NCBI GenBank assembly: GCA_963747255.1
Contig: CAVVEG010000002.1
Coordinates: forward strand, 1 to 64,000
Length of the DNA stretch: 64,000 nucleotides
From: CAIYRG01 sp963747255
Lineage (GTDB): Bacteria > Pseudomonadota > Alphaproteobacteria > Micropepsales > Micropepsaceae
Direction: 5' to 3'
Of the stretch, positions 26,822-36,368 are shown piece after piece (the stretch's first letter is position 1; every line of letters begins with the position of its first letter). The translations under genes were made by a program, and so were the position numbers. The notes under the pieces were generated by a model. It was not told the origin of the DNA and did no database searches. It saw nothing but the letters and a program-made list of their open reading frames with translations.

Positions 26822-26876
26822 CGTTTCCAGCGGCATGGAAACGGCTCCCGAAGGGCGTCCCGTTGGGGCGCCCTTC
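26822..26876 (+). terminator. tandem hairpins after recA
   Basis: Two stem-loops directly follow recA. The first is CGTTTCCA / TGGAAACG with a six-base loop (26822-26843). The second is GAAGGGCG / CGCCCTTC, extended by a T-G wobble and CCC/GGG around a GTT loop (26850-26876), and is followed by a pyrimidine-rich TCTCCTTA. Probably the recA terminator. Confidence 0.65.
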
Positions 26877-26964
26877 TCCTTATCGCGAGACCGTTTCCAC
26901 CTTAACCCTTCGTCGTAGTTGGGCGGATTTTGATCGGGTACGGTGAGGCTGCTATGAGACAGGC

Positions 26965-29631
26965 ATGAGCAGCCTGAAAGAAATCCGTCATTCGTTCCTC
27001 GAATTCTTCCGCGAACGTGATCACGAGGTCGTGCCCTCATCGCCGCTGGTCCCGCGCAATGACCCCACCCTGCTCTTCACCAATGCCGGGATGGTCCAAT
27101 TCAAGAATGTGTTCACCGGCGCCGAAAAGCGCAGCGTGCCACGTGCAGCAAGCGCCCAGAAATGCGTGCGCGCAGGCGGCAAGCACAACGACCTTGATCG
27201 AGTCGGATATACCGCGAGGCACCATACGTTTTTTGAGATGCTGGGAAATTTCTCCTTTGGCGATTACTTCAAGGAGCGCGCCATCGAACTGGCCTGGCAG
27301 TTGGTCACCAGGGACTTCGGTCTGCCAAAAGACAGATTGCTGGTCACCGTCTTTTCCGAAGATGATGACGCGCACCGGCTCTGGCGCAAAATCGCCGCCC
27401 TTCCCGATTCGAAAATCATCCGGATTCCGACTGCCGATAATTTCTGGTCCATGGGAGAGACGGGGCCTTGTGGGCCGTGCTCGGAAATCTTCTACGATCA
27501 CGGAGAGCACATTCCCGGCGGCCCACCGGGTTCGGCGGATGAAGACGGCGACCGCTTTGTCGAAATCTGGAATCTCGTTTTCATGCAGTACGAGCAGCAG
27601 GCAGGCGCCACGCGGGAGCCGCTGCCGAGGCCGTCGATCGATACGGGCATGGGGCTTGAGCGCGTCGCGACGGTGATGCAGGGAGTCCACGACAACTATG
27701 ATATTGACCTTTTCCGGCACCTGATTGCGGCCTCGGCCGAGGAATCGGGCACGGCTGTGGCCGGCCCACATGCCGTCAGTCATCGGGTGATTGCAGACCA
27801 TCTGCGATCTTCGTCATTCCTGATAGCTGACGGCGTGCTGCCTTCAAACGAAGGGCGGGGATACGTGCTCCGGCGGATCATGAGGCGCGCCATGCGCCAT
27901 GCTCACATGCTGGGCGCGAAAGACCCACTGATGTACCGGCTGGTCCCCGTGCTCGCTGCGGAAATGGGGGAAGCCTATCCCGAACTGAAGCGCGCTGAAA
28001 CTTTGATTTCCGAAACCATGAAGCTCGAAGAAGCACGCTTCCGCGAAACGCTGGCACGTGGCCTCAAGCTGCTGGATGAGGCGACGGTCACGATGAAACC
28101 AGGCGACACGCTGTCGGGCGATATCGCCTTCAGGCTTTACGACACCTTCGGATTTCCGCGCGATCTGACGGAAGACGCACTGCGTGAACGCGGCATGAAG
28201 CTCGACAAGTCCGGCTTCGATACGGCGATGGCGCATCAGCGCACGGAGGCCCGCAAGGCCTGGGCCGGATCGGGGGAATCAGCGACTGACCAATCCTGGT
28301 TCGCATTGCGCGAAGAAGTGGGCCCCACGGAGTTCCTGGGTTACGGAACGGAAGCGGCCGAAGGAGCAATCAGCGCAATTCTGAAAGATGGAGATCGTGT
28401 TGGTTCCGCGATGGCCGGCGAGACTGTTCGCATTATTACCAATCAGACGCCTTTCTACGGTGAGGGCGGAGGTCAGGTCGGCGACACAGGCGCGATATTC
28501 TCCGGACACGGTGCGGAAGGAACCGTGTCCGATACCGAGAAGAAATTGGGCAACCTGCATATCCACGTCGTGCGGATCACGCGCGGCCAGTTCAAACTTG
28601 GCGATGCGGTGGATCTTCGTGTCGATTCCGAACGCCGACGCGCAACGCGCGCCAATCACTCCGCCACGCATTTGCTGCATGCGGCGTTGAAACATGTTCT
28701 GGGTCCGCATGTGGCGCAGAAGGGCTCGCTCGTATCCCCCGACCGGCTACGTTTCGATTTTTCCCATCCCCGCGCGATGACTCACGAGGAGCTCAAGCGT
28801 GTCGAAGATGAGGTCAATCAGGTCATCCGCCAGAATAATGACGTTTTGACGCGGCTTATGCCGACGGTAAAGGCAATCGAAGCCGGAGCCGTCGCGATGT
28901 TTGGCGAGAAATACGGCGACGAGGTCCGCGTGCTTGCCATGGGACACGACCTCGCCTCGGGCGCTCAGCCATATTCGGTGGAGTTGTGCGGCGGCACGCA
29001 TGTCCGGCGGCTCGGTGATATCGGACTTTTCACGATACTGTCCGAATCCGCAGTAGCTGCCGGTGTACGCCGCATCGAGGCGCTGACCTCCGAAGGCGCG
29101 CGACGGCATCTCGAGGCGCAGGCTGAGGCCGCACAAACCGCTGCAGCAGTTCTGAAAACCAGCCCCGCCGATTTGCCCGCACGCATTTCAGCTCTGGTCG
29201 AGGAACGGCGCCGGCTGGAACGGGAGCTCGCTGAAGCCAAGAAAGCACTTGCACTGGACGGTGGCGCAAACAGGGAGGCGGCCACCCATAAGGAAATTGC
29301 GGGAGTGAAGGCCGTGTTGCGCACAGTCGAAAATGTGGCTCCAAAGGACCTGAAGTCGCTCGCCGATGATGCCAAATCGCGTCTGGGGTCCGGTGTGGTG
29401 GCGTTCGTTACCGTGGCCGACGGTAAGGCATCTCTGGTTGTCGGCGTAACACCCGATCTGACCACGCGGATCAGTGCGGTGGATCTGGTGCGGGCGGGCG
29501 CCGAAGCATTGGGCGGTAAGGGTGGCGGCGGACGTCCCGACATGGCACAGGCGGGCGGTCCCGAAACGGGCAGAACATCCGAGGCACTCGCGGCGATCGA
29601 ACAGCGATTGGCGGCATTACAGACAGCTTGA
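26965..29631 (+). CDS. alaS: alanyl-tRNA synthetase
   Basis: Charges tRNA-Ala and edits mischarged Ser/Gly. The 888-residue chain opens with the class II catalytic domain (SSLKEIRHSFLEFFRERDHEVVPSS, split here only for quoting: SLKEIRHSFLEFF), motif 2 region LFTNAGMVQFKN and the RAASAQKCVRAGGKHNDL stretch. The editing domain carries HSATHLLHAAL and the zinc-binding CGGTH. The C-terminal oligomerisation/C-Ala domain ends with GGGRPDMAQAGGPE. recA-alaS adjacency is common in Alphaproteobacteria. Confidence 0.98.
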   Translation: MSSLKEIRHSFLEFFRERDHEVVPSSPLVPRNDPTLLFTNAGMVQFKNVFTGAEKRSVPRAASAQKCVRAGGKHNDLDRVGYTARHHTFFEMLGNFSFGDYFKERAIELAWQLVTRDFGLPKDRLLVTVFSEDDDAHRLWRKIAALPDSKIIRIPTADNFWSMGETGPCGPCSEIFYDHGEHIPGGPPGSADEDGDRFVEIWNLVFMQYEQQAGATREPLPRPSIDTGMGLERVATVMQGVHDNYDIDLFRHLIAASAEESGTAVAGPHAVSHRVIADHLRSSSFLIADGVLPSNEGRGYVLRRIMRRAMRHAHMLGAKDPLMYRLVPVLAAEMGEAYPELKRAETLISETMKLEEARFRETLARGLKLLDEATVTMKPGDTLSGDIAFRLYDTFGFPRDLTEDALRERGMKLDKSGFDTAMAHQRTEARKAWAGSGESATDQSWFALREEVGPTEFLGYGTEAAEGAISAILKDGDRVGSAMAGETVRIITNQTPFYGEGGGQVGDTGAIFSGHGAEGTVSDTEKKLGNLHIHVVRITRGQFKLGDAVDLRVDSERRRATRANHSATHLLHAALKHVLGPHVAQKGSLVSPDRLRFDFSHPRAMTHEELKRVEDEVNQVIRQNNDVLTRLMPTVKAIEAGAVAMFGEKYGDEVRVLAMGHDLASGAQPYSVELCGGTHVRRLGDIGLFTILSESAVAAGVRRIEALTSEGARRHLEAQAEAAQTAAAVLKTSPADLPARISALVEERRRLERELAEAKKALALDGGANREAATHKEIAGVKAVLRTVENVAPKDLKSLADDAKSRLGSGVVAFVTVADGKASLVVGVTPDLTTRISAVDLVRAGAEALGGKGGGGRPDMAQAGGPETGRTSEALAAIEQRLAALQTA

Positions 29632-29679
29632 AAGCCGCTTTCCGATTGGAAGAAACGGGAAAAGCCGCTTTGGCCGTTT

Positions 29680-30891
29680 TCATGCCATGGCCCTGCGAAG
29701 ATTTTCGTCGATTTTATCGAGGAAGCCCTCAGTCGAAAGCCATTTCTGTTCCGGTCCGATCAGAAGGGCGAGGTCCTTCGTCATATCGCCCAACTCCACG
29801 GTTTCAATGCAAACCTTCTCAAGGTTCGAAGCAAAACGCGCGAGGTCGGAATTACCGTCGAGTTTGGCGCGATGGGCAAGGCCACGCGTCCAGGCAAAAA
29901 TGGATGCGATCGAATTGGTCGAGGTCTGCTGACCCTTTTGATGTTGCCGATAATGCCGCGTTACCGTGCCGTGTGCGGCTTCCGATTCCACGGTTCTTCC
30001 GTCCGGGCTCATCAGAACACTGGTCATCAATCCCAATGAGCCGAAACCCTGCGCAACCGTGTCCGACTGCACGTCGCCATCGTAGTTCTTGCACGCCCAG
30101 ACATAACCGCCGGACCATTTCAGTGCGGCAGCAACCATGTCGTCGATCAACCGGTGCTCATATGTCAGACCAGCCGCCTTGAAGGAATCGGCGAACTCCT
30201 CTCTGAAAACCTTCTCGAAAAGGTCCTTGAACCGGCCATCATAGGCTTTGACGATCGTGTTTTTGGTGGACAGGTACAGCGGGTATTTACGCGCCAGAGC
30301 GTAATTCATGGAGGCGCGCGCGAAATCGATGATCGACTGGTCGAGATTGTACATCGTCATGGCGACCCCCCCGCCGGGAAAATCGAACACCTCGCGCTCG
30401 ATTTTGCTTCCGTCCCTGCCCGACCAAGCGACGGTGAGCTTTCCCGGTCCGGGAACAACAAAATCCGTCGCGCGGTATTGATCGCCATACGCATGGCGGC
30501 CAATCACAATTGGCTGGGTCCAGCCGGGTACCAGGCGTGGAACATTGCGGCAAATGATCGGTTCACGGAAAATCGTGCCGCCGAGAATATTGCGAATCGT
30601 GCCGTTCGGCGACTTCCACATCTGTTTCAGGTTGAATTCCCGGACACGGGCTTCATCGGGCGTGATCGTGGCACATTTGATGCCCACGCCATGCCGCCTG
30701 ATGGCCTCCGCTGCATCGATCGTGATCTGATCGTTGGTCTCGTCGCGCTTCTGGATGCCGAGATCGTAATATTCCAGCGTAACATCGAGATAAGGAAGAA
30801 TCAGTTTTTTCTTTATCAGGTCCCAGATCACCCGGGTCATCTCGTCGCCATCCAGTTCGACAACAGGTTTTGCGACCTTGATTTTCGCCAT
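29680..30891 (-). CDS. icd: NADP-dependent isocitrate dehydrogenase
   Basis: TCA-cycle enzyme making 2-oxoglutarate, the substrate of the OdhAB-Lpd complex encoded at 55-60 kb. The 403-residue length and sequence match the eukaryote-like homodimeric type (IDH subfamily II): KIKVAKPVVELDGDEMTRVIW at the start, KCATITPDEARV, the serine region WKSPNGTIRNILGGT, PIVIGRHAYGDQYRATD, VWACKNYDGDVQSD, and EAAHGTVTRHYR. ATG 30891 is chosen; upstream in-frame codons are unlike the family. Convergent with alaS. Confidence 0.96.
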   Translation of the reverse strand: MAKIKVAKPVVELDGDEMTRVIWDLIKKKLILPYLDVTLEYYDLGIQKRDETNDQITIDAAEAIRRHGVGIKCATITPDEARVREFNLKQMWKSPNGTIRNILGGTIFREPIICRNVPRLVPGWTQPIVIGRHAYGDQYRATDFVVPGPGKLTVAWSGRDGSKIEREVFDFPGGGVAMTMYNLDQSIIDFARASMNYALARKYPLYLSTKNTIVKAYDGRFKDLFEKVFREEFADSFKAAGLTYEHRLIDDMVAAALKWSGGYVWACKNYDGDVQSDTVAQGFGSLGLMTSVLMSPDGRTVESEAAHGTVTRHYRQHQKGQQTSTNSIASIFAWTRGLAHRAKLDGNSDLARFASNLEKVCIETVELGDMTKDLALLIGPEQKWLSTEGFLDKIDENLRRAMA

Positions 30892-30995
30892 GAAACATTT
30901 CCTTGAAGCAGGGGGGCGGGGTCTATTAGCGATTGCGGTAGGGTCCGTCAAAGGACGCTTTGACGCCACCTGCTATCGTTCCGAGTTTTTGCACC

Positions 30996-31742
30996 ATGCA
31001 CCCGATCACACCGCCGGCGATTATTCTTTCGGAACCGCAATTGGGCGAGAATATTGGCGCCTGCGCACGGGCAATGGCGAATTTCGGCCTGCGCGATCTT
31101 CGAATTGTGAAGCCTCGCGATGGCTGGCCCAATCCAAAGGCTGATGCCATGGCCGCTCAGGCATTGCCGGTCATTGAATCCGCCCGGCTATTTTCCAGTG
31201 TCGAGGCCGCGATAGCGCAGTTGAAGCTGGTTTTCGCTGCGACGGCACGCGACCGCAGTATGGCCAAACCAGTAGTGACGCCCGCGGAGGCGGCTCTCCG
31301 ACTGCGGGAAGCCTCGCAAAACAACATCGCGTCGGGCATTTTGTTCGGAAACGAGCGCGCAGGTCTTACGAATGATGAGGTAGCGGTTGCCGACTGCATT
31401 ATCACCGTTCCTACGGCTCCCGGATTTTCATCGCTCAATCTGGGCCAGTCGGTGCTGCTGATCGGATATGAGTGGTTCAAATCCGCCGATTCCACGCCCT
31501 CCGAACATATCAATCATGGCACGGCGCAGCCGGCCCCGCGAGAGGAGCTGATCCGGCTGTTCGAGCACCTGGAACAGGAATTGGAAAATGCGGGATTTCT
31601 GTATCCGCCGGGCAACCGGCCGGGAATGATTCGAAATCTGCGGAATATTCTGCACCGCGCGCGGTTGTCTGACCAGGAAGTCCGGACGCTTCGCGGGGTG
31701 ATCGTGTCGCTGACCAGGGGAAAGCTGCGCCGGGGCCCCTGA
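30996..31742 (+). CDS. TrmJ-type tRNA 2'-O-methyltransferase (SpoU family)
   Basis: SPOUT-class RNA methyltransferase, likely modifying the ribose of position 32 in tRNA as TrmJ does. Motif 1 region reads ILSEPQLGENIGACARAMANFG, motif 2 is GILFGNERAGLTNDEV, and motif 3 is PGFSSLNLGQSVLLIGYE, which together build the trefoil-knot SAM site. A C-terminal helical extension (EELIRLFEHLEQELENAGF through NILHRARLSDQEV) is characteristic of TrmJ. ATG 30996 gives 248 residues. Divergent from icd; rpsD follows. Confidence 0.9.
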   Translation: MHPITPPAIILSEPQLGENIGACARAMANFGLRDLRIVKPRDGWPNPKADAMAAQALPVIESARLFSSVEAAIAQLKLVFAATARDRSMAKPVVTPAEAALRLREASQNNIASGILFGNERAGLTNDEVAVADCIITVPTAPGFSSLNLGQSVLLIGYEWFKSADSTPSEHINHGTAQPAPREELIRLFEHLEQELENAGFLYPPGNRPGMIRNLRNILHRARLSDQEVRTLRGVIVSLTRGKLRRGP

Positions 31743-31763
31743 GTGGATCACCGGGGGTGCGGT

Positions 31764-31791
31764 TTGACAGGTTGCAGCCCATGACTATATT
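31764..31791 (+). promoter_or_regulatory. sigma70 promoter of rpsD
   Basis: Consensus -35 TTGACA and -10 TATATT separated by 16 bases, about 57 bases before the rpsD start. One of the best sigma70 matches in the window, as expected for a ribosomal protein gene transcribed on its own. Confidence 0.65.
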
Positions 31792-31848
31792 GCCCGCCTT
31801 TCGGCGGAGCAGGTCCGCCCCAGGCAGCCATCGCAAGAAGAACCCTGA

Positions 31849-32466
31849 ATGACGAAGCGCACGACCTCGAAGTACAAGCTCGACCGCCGCATGGGCGAGA
31901 ATATCTGGGGCCGCAACAAGAGCCCCATCAGCCGCCGGAATTACGGCCCCGGTCAGCATGGTCAAAGGAAGTCCCGCAAGCTGTCGGATTACGGAACACA
32001 GCTGCACGCAAAGCAGAAGCTCAAGGGTTATTACGGCAACATCACGGAGCGTCAGTTCCGGCGTTATTATGAGCAAGCCTCACGCAAGATCGGCGATACC
32101 GGCGAACAGATGATCGGACTTCTCGAGCGGCGCCTCGATGCGGTTGTTTTCCGGGCCAAATTTGCCCCAACACCCTTTTCGGCTCGGCAGCTTGTGAGCC
32201 ATGGACATGTTGCCGTGAATGGCCGGCGCATTACGATTGCTTCCTATCTGGTCAAGGAAGGCGATACCGTCGAACTTCGACGCAAAGCGAAGGATATGGC
32301 CCTGGTGCTGGAATCGGCGAAGAGCAGTGAACGCGACGTTCCGGACTATATCGAGGCCGATCACGGCAAAATGAGCGCCAAATTCCTCCGCACACCGAAA
32401 TTGGCCGATGTGCCCTACGCGGTGCAGATGCAGCCCAGTCTGGTCGTGGAGTTCTATTCGCGCTGA
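31849..32466 (+). CDS. rpsD: 30S ribosomal protein S4
   Basis: Primary 16S rRNA-binding protein that nucleates the 30S body and takes part in decoding accuracy. The 205-residue sequence shows the typical S4 N-terminus (TKRTTSKYKLDRRMGENIWG, RRNYGPGQHGQ), KQKLKGYYGNITERQFRRYY, and the S4 RNA-binding domain LERRLDAVVFRAKF with ARQLVSHGHVAVNGRRI. The gene lies alone with its own promoter, not in the alpha operon, as is usual in Alphaproteobacteria. Confidence 0.98.
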   Translation: MTKRTTSKYKLDRRMGENIWGRNKSPISRRNYGPGQHGQRKSRKLSDYGTQLHAKQKLKGYYGNITERQFRRYYEQASRKIGDTGEQMIGLLERRLDAVVFRAKFAPTPFSARQLVSHGHVAVNGRRITIASYLVKEGDTVELRRKAKDMALVLESAKSSERDVPDYIEADHGKMSAKFLRTPKLADVPYAVQMQPSLVVEFYSR

Positions 32467-32504
32467 CGGGATCGCGGGTGCCCGCAGCCGGAACTCGACA
32501 GTTA

Positions 32505-32840
32505 TCAGGCCTCGACCAGGACTCCGCGTTCCTTCAGGAATCCCTCCAATTCGCCTTGCTCGTGCATCTCCTTGATGATGTCGCAGCCGCCGACGAATTC
32601 GCCCTTCACATAAAGCTGGGGAATGGTCGGCCAATTGGAGAATTCCTTGATGCCCTGGCGGATTTCCGGATCCTTCAGCACATCCACCGATTTGAACTTG
32701 ACGCCCAACTCCGACAGCACTTGCACGACGGCGGCCGAGAACCCGCATTGCGGGAAGACAGGCGTGCCTTTCATGAAGAGCAGCACGTCGCTTTCGGCGA
32801 TGTCCCTGGAAATGCGGTCGTGAACGGGATTGGAGGTCAT
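32505..32840 (-). CDS. grxD: monothiol glutaredoxin (Grx4 type)
   Basis: A 111-residue CGFS glutaredoxin that binds and transfers [2Fe-2S] clusters with glutathione. Active-site loop is PVFPQCGFSAAVVQVL; GSH-binding parts are WPTIPQLYVKGEFVGGCDI. The start at ATG 32840 follows family length; a 12-residue upstream extension is rejected. It follows bolA on the same strand, and Grx4-BolA complexes are a known iron-sensing/cluster-trafficking pair. Confidence 0.96.
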   Translation of the reverse strand: MTSNPVHDRISRDIAESDVLLFMKGTPVFPQCGFSAAVVQVLSELGVKFKSVDVLKDPEIRQGIKEFSNWPTIPQLYVKGEFVGGCDIIKEMHEQGELEGFLKERGVLVEA

Positions 32841-32905
32841 TTGGATTTCCTTTCGCACGCCATCAGGTAAGGACAAGCTGGCCTGTGGTCAATCCTGTCC
32901 CTCGC

Positions 32906-33139
32906 CTATTCTTTCGCCGAGGTCTGCAGGGACAGAGCGTGCAGTTGCCCGCCCATGCGGCCGGACAGCGCCTCGTACACCATCTTGTGCTGTTGTACGC
33001 GCGTCTTCCCCTTGAACGCTCCGGACACGACCATCGCGGCATAGTGGTCGCCATCGCCAGCGAGATCGGTAATGGTCACATCCGCATCGGGCAGCGCAGC
33101 ACGAATTGCGTTTTCGATTTCGCGGGCCGACATCGCCAT
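32906..33139 (-). CDS. BolA-family protein
   Basis: A 77-residue BolA/IbaG-type protein. Motifs are ENAIRAALPDADVTITDLAGDGDHYAAM cut to its core GDGDHYAAMVVS, then FKGKTRVQQHKMVYEAL with the conserved histidine, and a C-terminal HALSLQT. BolA proteins bind monothiol glutaredoxins through a shared [2Fe-2S] cluster. Located between purL and grxD, the usual alphaproteobacterial order. ATG 33139 or 33133 both fit. Confidence 0.94.
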   Translation of the reverse strand: MAMSAREIENAIRAALPDADVTITDLAGDGDHYAAMVVSGAFKGKTRVQQHKMVYEALSGRMGGQLHALSLQTSAKE

Positions 33140-33209
33140 GAAACTACTCCTGCAGAAACGCTGGTATGGAATTTTAGACGATCTGCCCGACCGGTAGAAG
33201 CACGCGCGA

Positions 33210-35406
33210 TCACGCGGCGCCGTCTGTCATGAATTGTGGCAGCCAGGACTTCGTGCGCCTCTCGCAACAGGCGCGTCGCTATCGAAAAAGTTCCGGGAAG
33301 GACAAGCGCCTCGCCACCGCACGTTCCGATAACCTGCGCCGGAACACCCGTTTTTGCTGCATCGGCGATGAGATTTTCTGCATCGGCGGGATCGACAGCA
33401 AGCAGATAGCGCGCCTGATCTTCGCCGAACAGGAACGGTATGCCTGAACCAAGGTCGGGCGACATTTCCGTACCCAAAGAGCCAGCCATCGACATTTCGG
33501 CGAGCGCAACCAGAAGTCCACCGTCGGAAATATCATGCACCGTGTCCACAACGCCGGTTGTAATCAGCTTCCGGACAAAATCGCCATTCTGCTTCTCTGT
33601 TCCGGGATGGACCGCAGGCGGCGCACCTTCTTCCCGTCCCTCGATTTCGCGCAGATACAGGGATTGCCCCAGATGCCCCTTCGTGTCGCCGATCAGGATG
33701 ACAACATCGCCGGACCGTTTGAATGCAATGGTTGCCGTCCGTTCGATATTGTCGATCAGGCCCACTCCACCAATTGCCGGTGTCGGCAGGATCGGCTCTC
33801 CATTGGTTTCATTGTAAAGCGAGCAATTGCCCGAAACGACGGGGAATGACAATTCGCGGCATGCTTCGGCGATTCCATCAATCGAGCGCACGATCTCAGC
33901 CATGGTTTCCGGTCGTTCCGGATTGCCGAAATTGAGATTATCGGTGACCGCCAATGGGACCGCGCCGGTTGCGGTGAGATTACGCCAGGCCTCCGCAACA
34001 GCCTGTTTGGCGCCCTCGAAAGGATCCGCGCGGCAATAGCGGGGCGTCACATCCGTGGTTATGGCCAGCCCCTTTTGCCTGCCATGCACGCGCACCACCG
34101 CTGCATCGCCACCGGGCGACTGCACGGTATCGGCCATGACGGAATAATCATATTGTTCCCATATCCACCGCCGCGAACAAAGATCGGGCGAGGCCAGCAG
34201 CTTCAGCAGGCTGCGTTCGACATTCTGCCCGGGGTCGATGATGACGGGAGCGTACGGCGGAGATGGTTCCGGACTCGTGAATGGGCGTCGATACAATGGC
34301 GCCTCGTCGGAGAGGGCCTTGACGGGAATATCGGCAACCACGTTGCCCTGATGTTTCACAATGAGCCTGCCGGTACCTGTCGTAAGCCCAATGACCGCGA
34401 AATCGAGTTCCCATTTCCTGAAAATTGTGGCCGCTTCGGACTCGCGCCCGGGCTTCAGCACCATCAGCATGCGTTCCTGCGATTCCGAGAGCATCATCTC
34501 ATAGGCCGTCATTCCGGATTCGCGCTGAGGAACCCGGTCAAGATCGAGTTCAATGCCTGCTCCGCCCTTTCCGGCCATTTCCGCGGATGATGACGTCAGT
34601 CCGGCGGCGCCCATGTCCTGGATTGCGACAATCGCGTCGGTCGCCATCAATTCGAGGCAAGCCTCAAGCAACAGTTTCTCCGTAAACGGGTCCCCGACCT
34701 GAACCGTCGGCCGCTTTTCGCCGGAATCCTCGGTGAACTCGGCGGAGGCCATGGTCGCGCCGTGGATGCCGTCACGACCGGTTTTTGAGCCGACATACAC
34801 GACAGGATTTCCAGCCCCTTCCGCCGCCGATTTGAAGATCCGGTCGCGCCGGGCAATCCCGACGCACATCGCGTTTACGAGGATGTTCCCATTATAGGCA
34901 GGGTGAAAATTCACCTCACCCCCGACGGTCGGCACACCCATACAGTTGCCGTAGCCCCCAATACCGGCGACAACGCCAGCCACGAGGTGCCTTGTCTTCG
35001 GGTGGCCGGGAGCCCCGAAGCGCAACGCATTCATCATCGCAACGGGACGCGCGCCCATCGTAAAAACATCGCGCATGATACCCCCCACACCAGTGGCCGC
35101 GCCCTGAAACGGTTCGATGAAAGATGGGTGGTTATGGCTCTCCATTTTGAATACGACGGCATCGCCGTCTCCGATGTCCACCACTCCCGCATTTTCTCCG
35201 GGTCCCTGGATCACTTGCGGGCCGGTTGTCGGCAATCGCCGCAGATGCACCCTTGTTGATTTGTAGGAGCAGTGCTCGCTCCACATCACCGAGAAAATCC
35301 CCAGTTCCACCAGGTTCGGTTCGCGTCCAAGCAATTGGCGGATGTGGCCATACTCATCAGGCGATAAACCGTGCGCGCGGACAACTTCCGCCGTAATGGC
35401 TATCAT
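33210..35406 (-). CDS. purL: phosphoribosylformylglycinamidine synthase subunit PurL, +1 frameshift at the last codons
   Basis: ATP-dependent synthetase half of FGAM synthase (step 4 of purine synthesis), working with PurQ and PurS. The roughly 732-residue small-type PurL begins at ATG 35406 (ITAEVVRAHGLSPDEY). It contains FSVMWSEHCSYKSTR, the metal site DAVVFKMESHNHPS, ESQERMLMV and SDGGLLVALAEM. The frame overruns into bolA with a nonsense tail after LREAHE. With one base removed near 33250 the end becomes HESWLPQFMTDGAA and stops at 33210-33212, the typical PurL end. Reconstructed length is 3n+1. Confidence 0.94.
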
Positions 35407-35437
35407 GAAGGTGCCTCCTGTCCGGTCAGGTCGTTCA

Positions 35438-36106
35438 TTACGACAACGATTCCAGGAGACTCTGGAACATGGCGCGGCCGGAGGTTGAACCAAGGAGAGG
35501 ATCGCAGGCGCGCTCCGGATGCGGCATTAATCCAAGGACATTCCGCTTTTCGCTGAGAATGCCGGCAATATTCCGCGCGGAGCCATTCGGGTTGTCGGCT
35601 TCTGCGTAGCGGAATGCGACACGACCCTCAGCCTCAATTCGATCGAGCACTTCTTCGTTCGCAAAGAAATTGCCCTCGCCATGCGCGACGGGAAAGCGCA
35701 CATGTTCGCCCTTTGAATATTTGCGCGTGAATGCCGATTGCGATTCGTCCACCACCAGATCGACTGCGCGGCAGACGAATTTCAGGCCGGCATTGCGCAT
35801 CAGCGTGCCGGGCAGCAGTTCCGCCTCTGTCAGAATCTGGAATCCGTTGCAAATTCCCAGCACCGCAACGCCCTGTTCAGCCTTCCGCTTCACATCGCCC
35901 ATGATTTGCGAATGCGCCGCCATCGCGCCGCAGCGGAGATAATCGCCATAGGAGAAACCTCCCGGCAGCACGACGAGATCGACTTTGGGAATTTCGCTGT
36001 CCCCATGCCAAACCATATGCGGTTTCGTGCCGGTGACGTGCAGGATCGCGTCGTGCGCATCGCGGTCACAGTTCGAGGCGGGGAAAACAATGACGGCCGA
36101 TTTCAT
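35438..36106 (-). CDS. purQ: phosphoribosylformylglycinamidine synthase subunit PurQ
   Basis: Glutaminase subunit of FGAM synthase. Class I glutamine amidotransferase: VVLPGGFSYGDYLRCGAMAA gives the oxyanion strand (split: LPGGFSYGDYLRCGA), the nucleophile elbow is VLGICNGFQIL with the catalytic Cys, and the His-x-Glu dyad is in GLMPHPERACD. The 222-residue length is standard. It lies 19 bases after purS and 31 bases before purL. Confidence 0.97.
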   Translation of the reverse strand: MKSAVIVFPASNCDRDAHDAILHVTGTKPHMVWHGDSEIPKVDLVVLPGGFSYGDYLRCGAMAAHSQIMGDVKRKAEQGVAVLGICNGFQILTEAELLPGTLMRNAGLKFVCRAVDLVVDESQSAFTRKYSKGEHVRFPVAHGEGNFFANEEVLDRIEAEGRVAFRYAEADNPNGSARNIAGILSEKRNVLGLMPHPERACDPLLGSTSGRAMFQSLLESLS

Positions 36107-36125
36107 CCGGGAACCGGTGGGCGAC

Positions 36126-36368
36126 TCAGGGTCTCAACTCGATTTCATACTTTTCAATGACGGTATTGGCGAGCAGCGCTTCACACATATCCCGCACTGC
36201 AGCCGCGGCTTTTTCGCGATCCATTTCCGCAAGCTCGATATCGATCAATTTTCCCTGCCGGACTTCACCAACCGAGTTAAATCCGAGATTGTTGAGCGCG
36301 TGCCCGATCGCCTTTCCCTGCGGGTCGAGCACGCCCGATTTTAAAGTCACAAAAACCCGCGCCTTCAT
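36126..36368 (-). CDS. purS: phosphoribosylformylglycinamidine synthase subunit PurS
   Basis: Small structural subunit that bridges PurL and PurQ. The 80 residues read MKARVFVTLKSGVLDPQGKAI, VGEVRQGKLIDIEL and a C-terminal ANTVIEKYEIEL, all typical of PurS. In the sequence as given this frame continues upstream into purC, looking like a fusion. The ATG at 36366-36368 overlaps a TGA (36365-36367) that ends purC in its own frame, so purS is a separate, translationally coupled gene. Confidence 0.93.
   Translation of the reverse strand: MKARVFVTLKSGVLDPQGKAIGHALNNLGFNSVGEVRQGKLIDIELAEMDREKAAAAVRDMCEALLANTVIEKYEIELRP

Noticed and set aside
33076..33209. C-terminal extension of PurL reaching over bolA.
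   Set aside because: Nonsense sequence caused by the frameshift near 33250; the true stop is at 33210.
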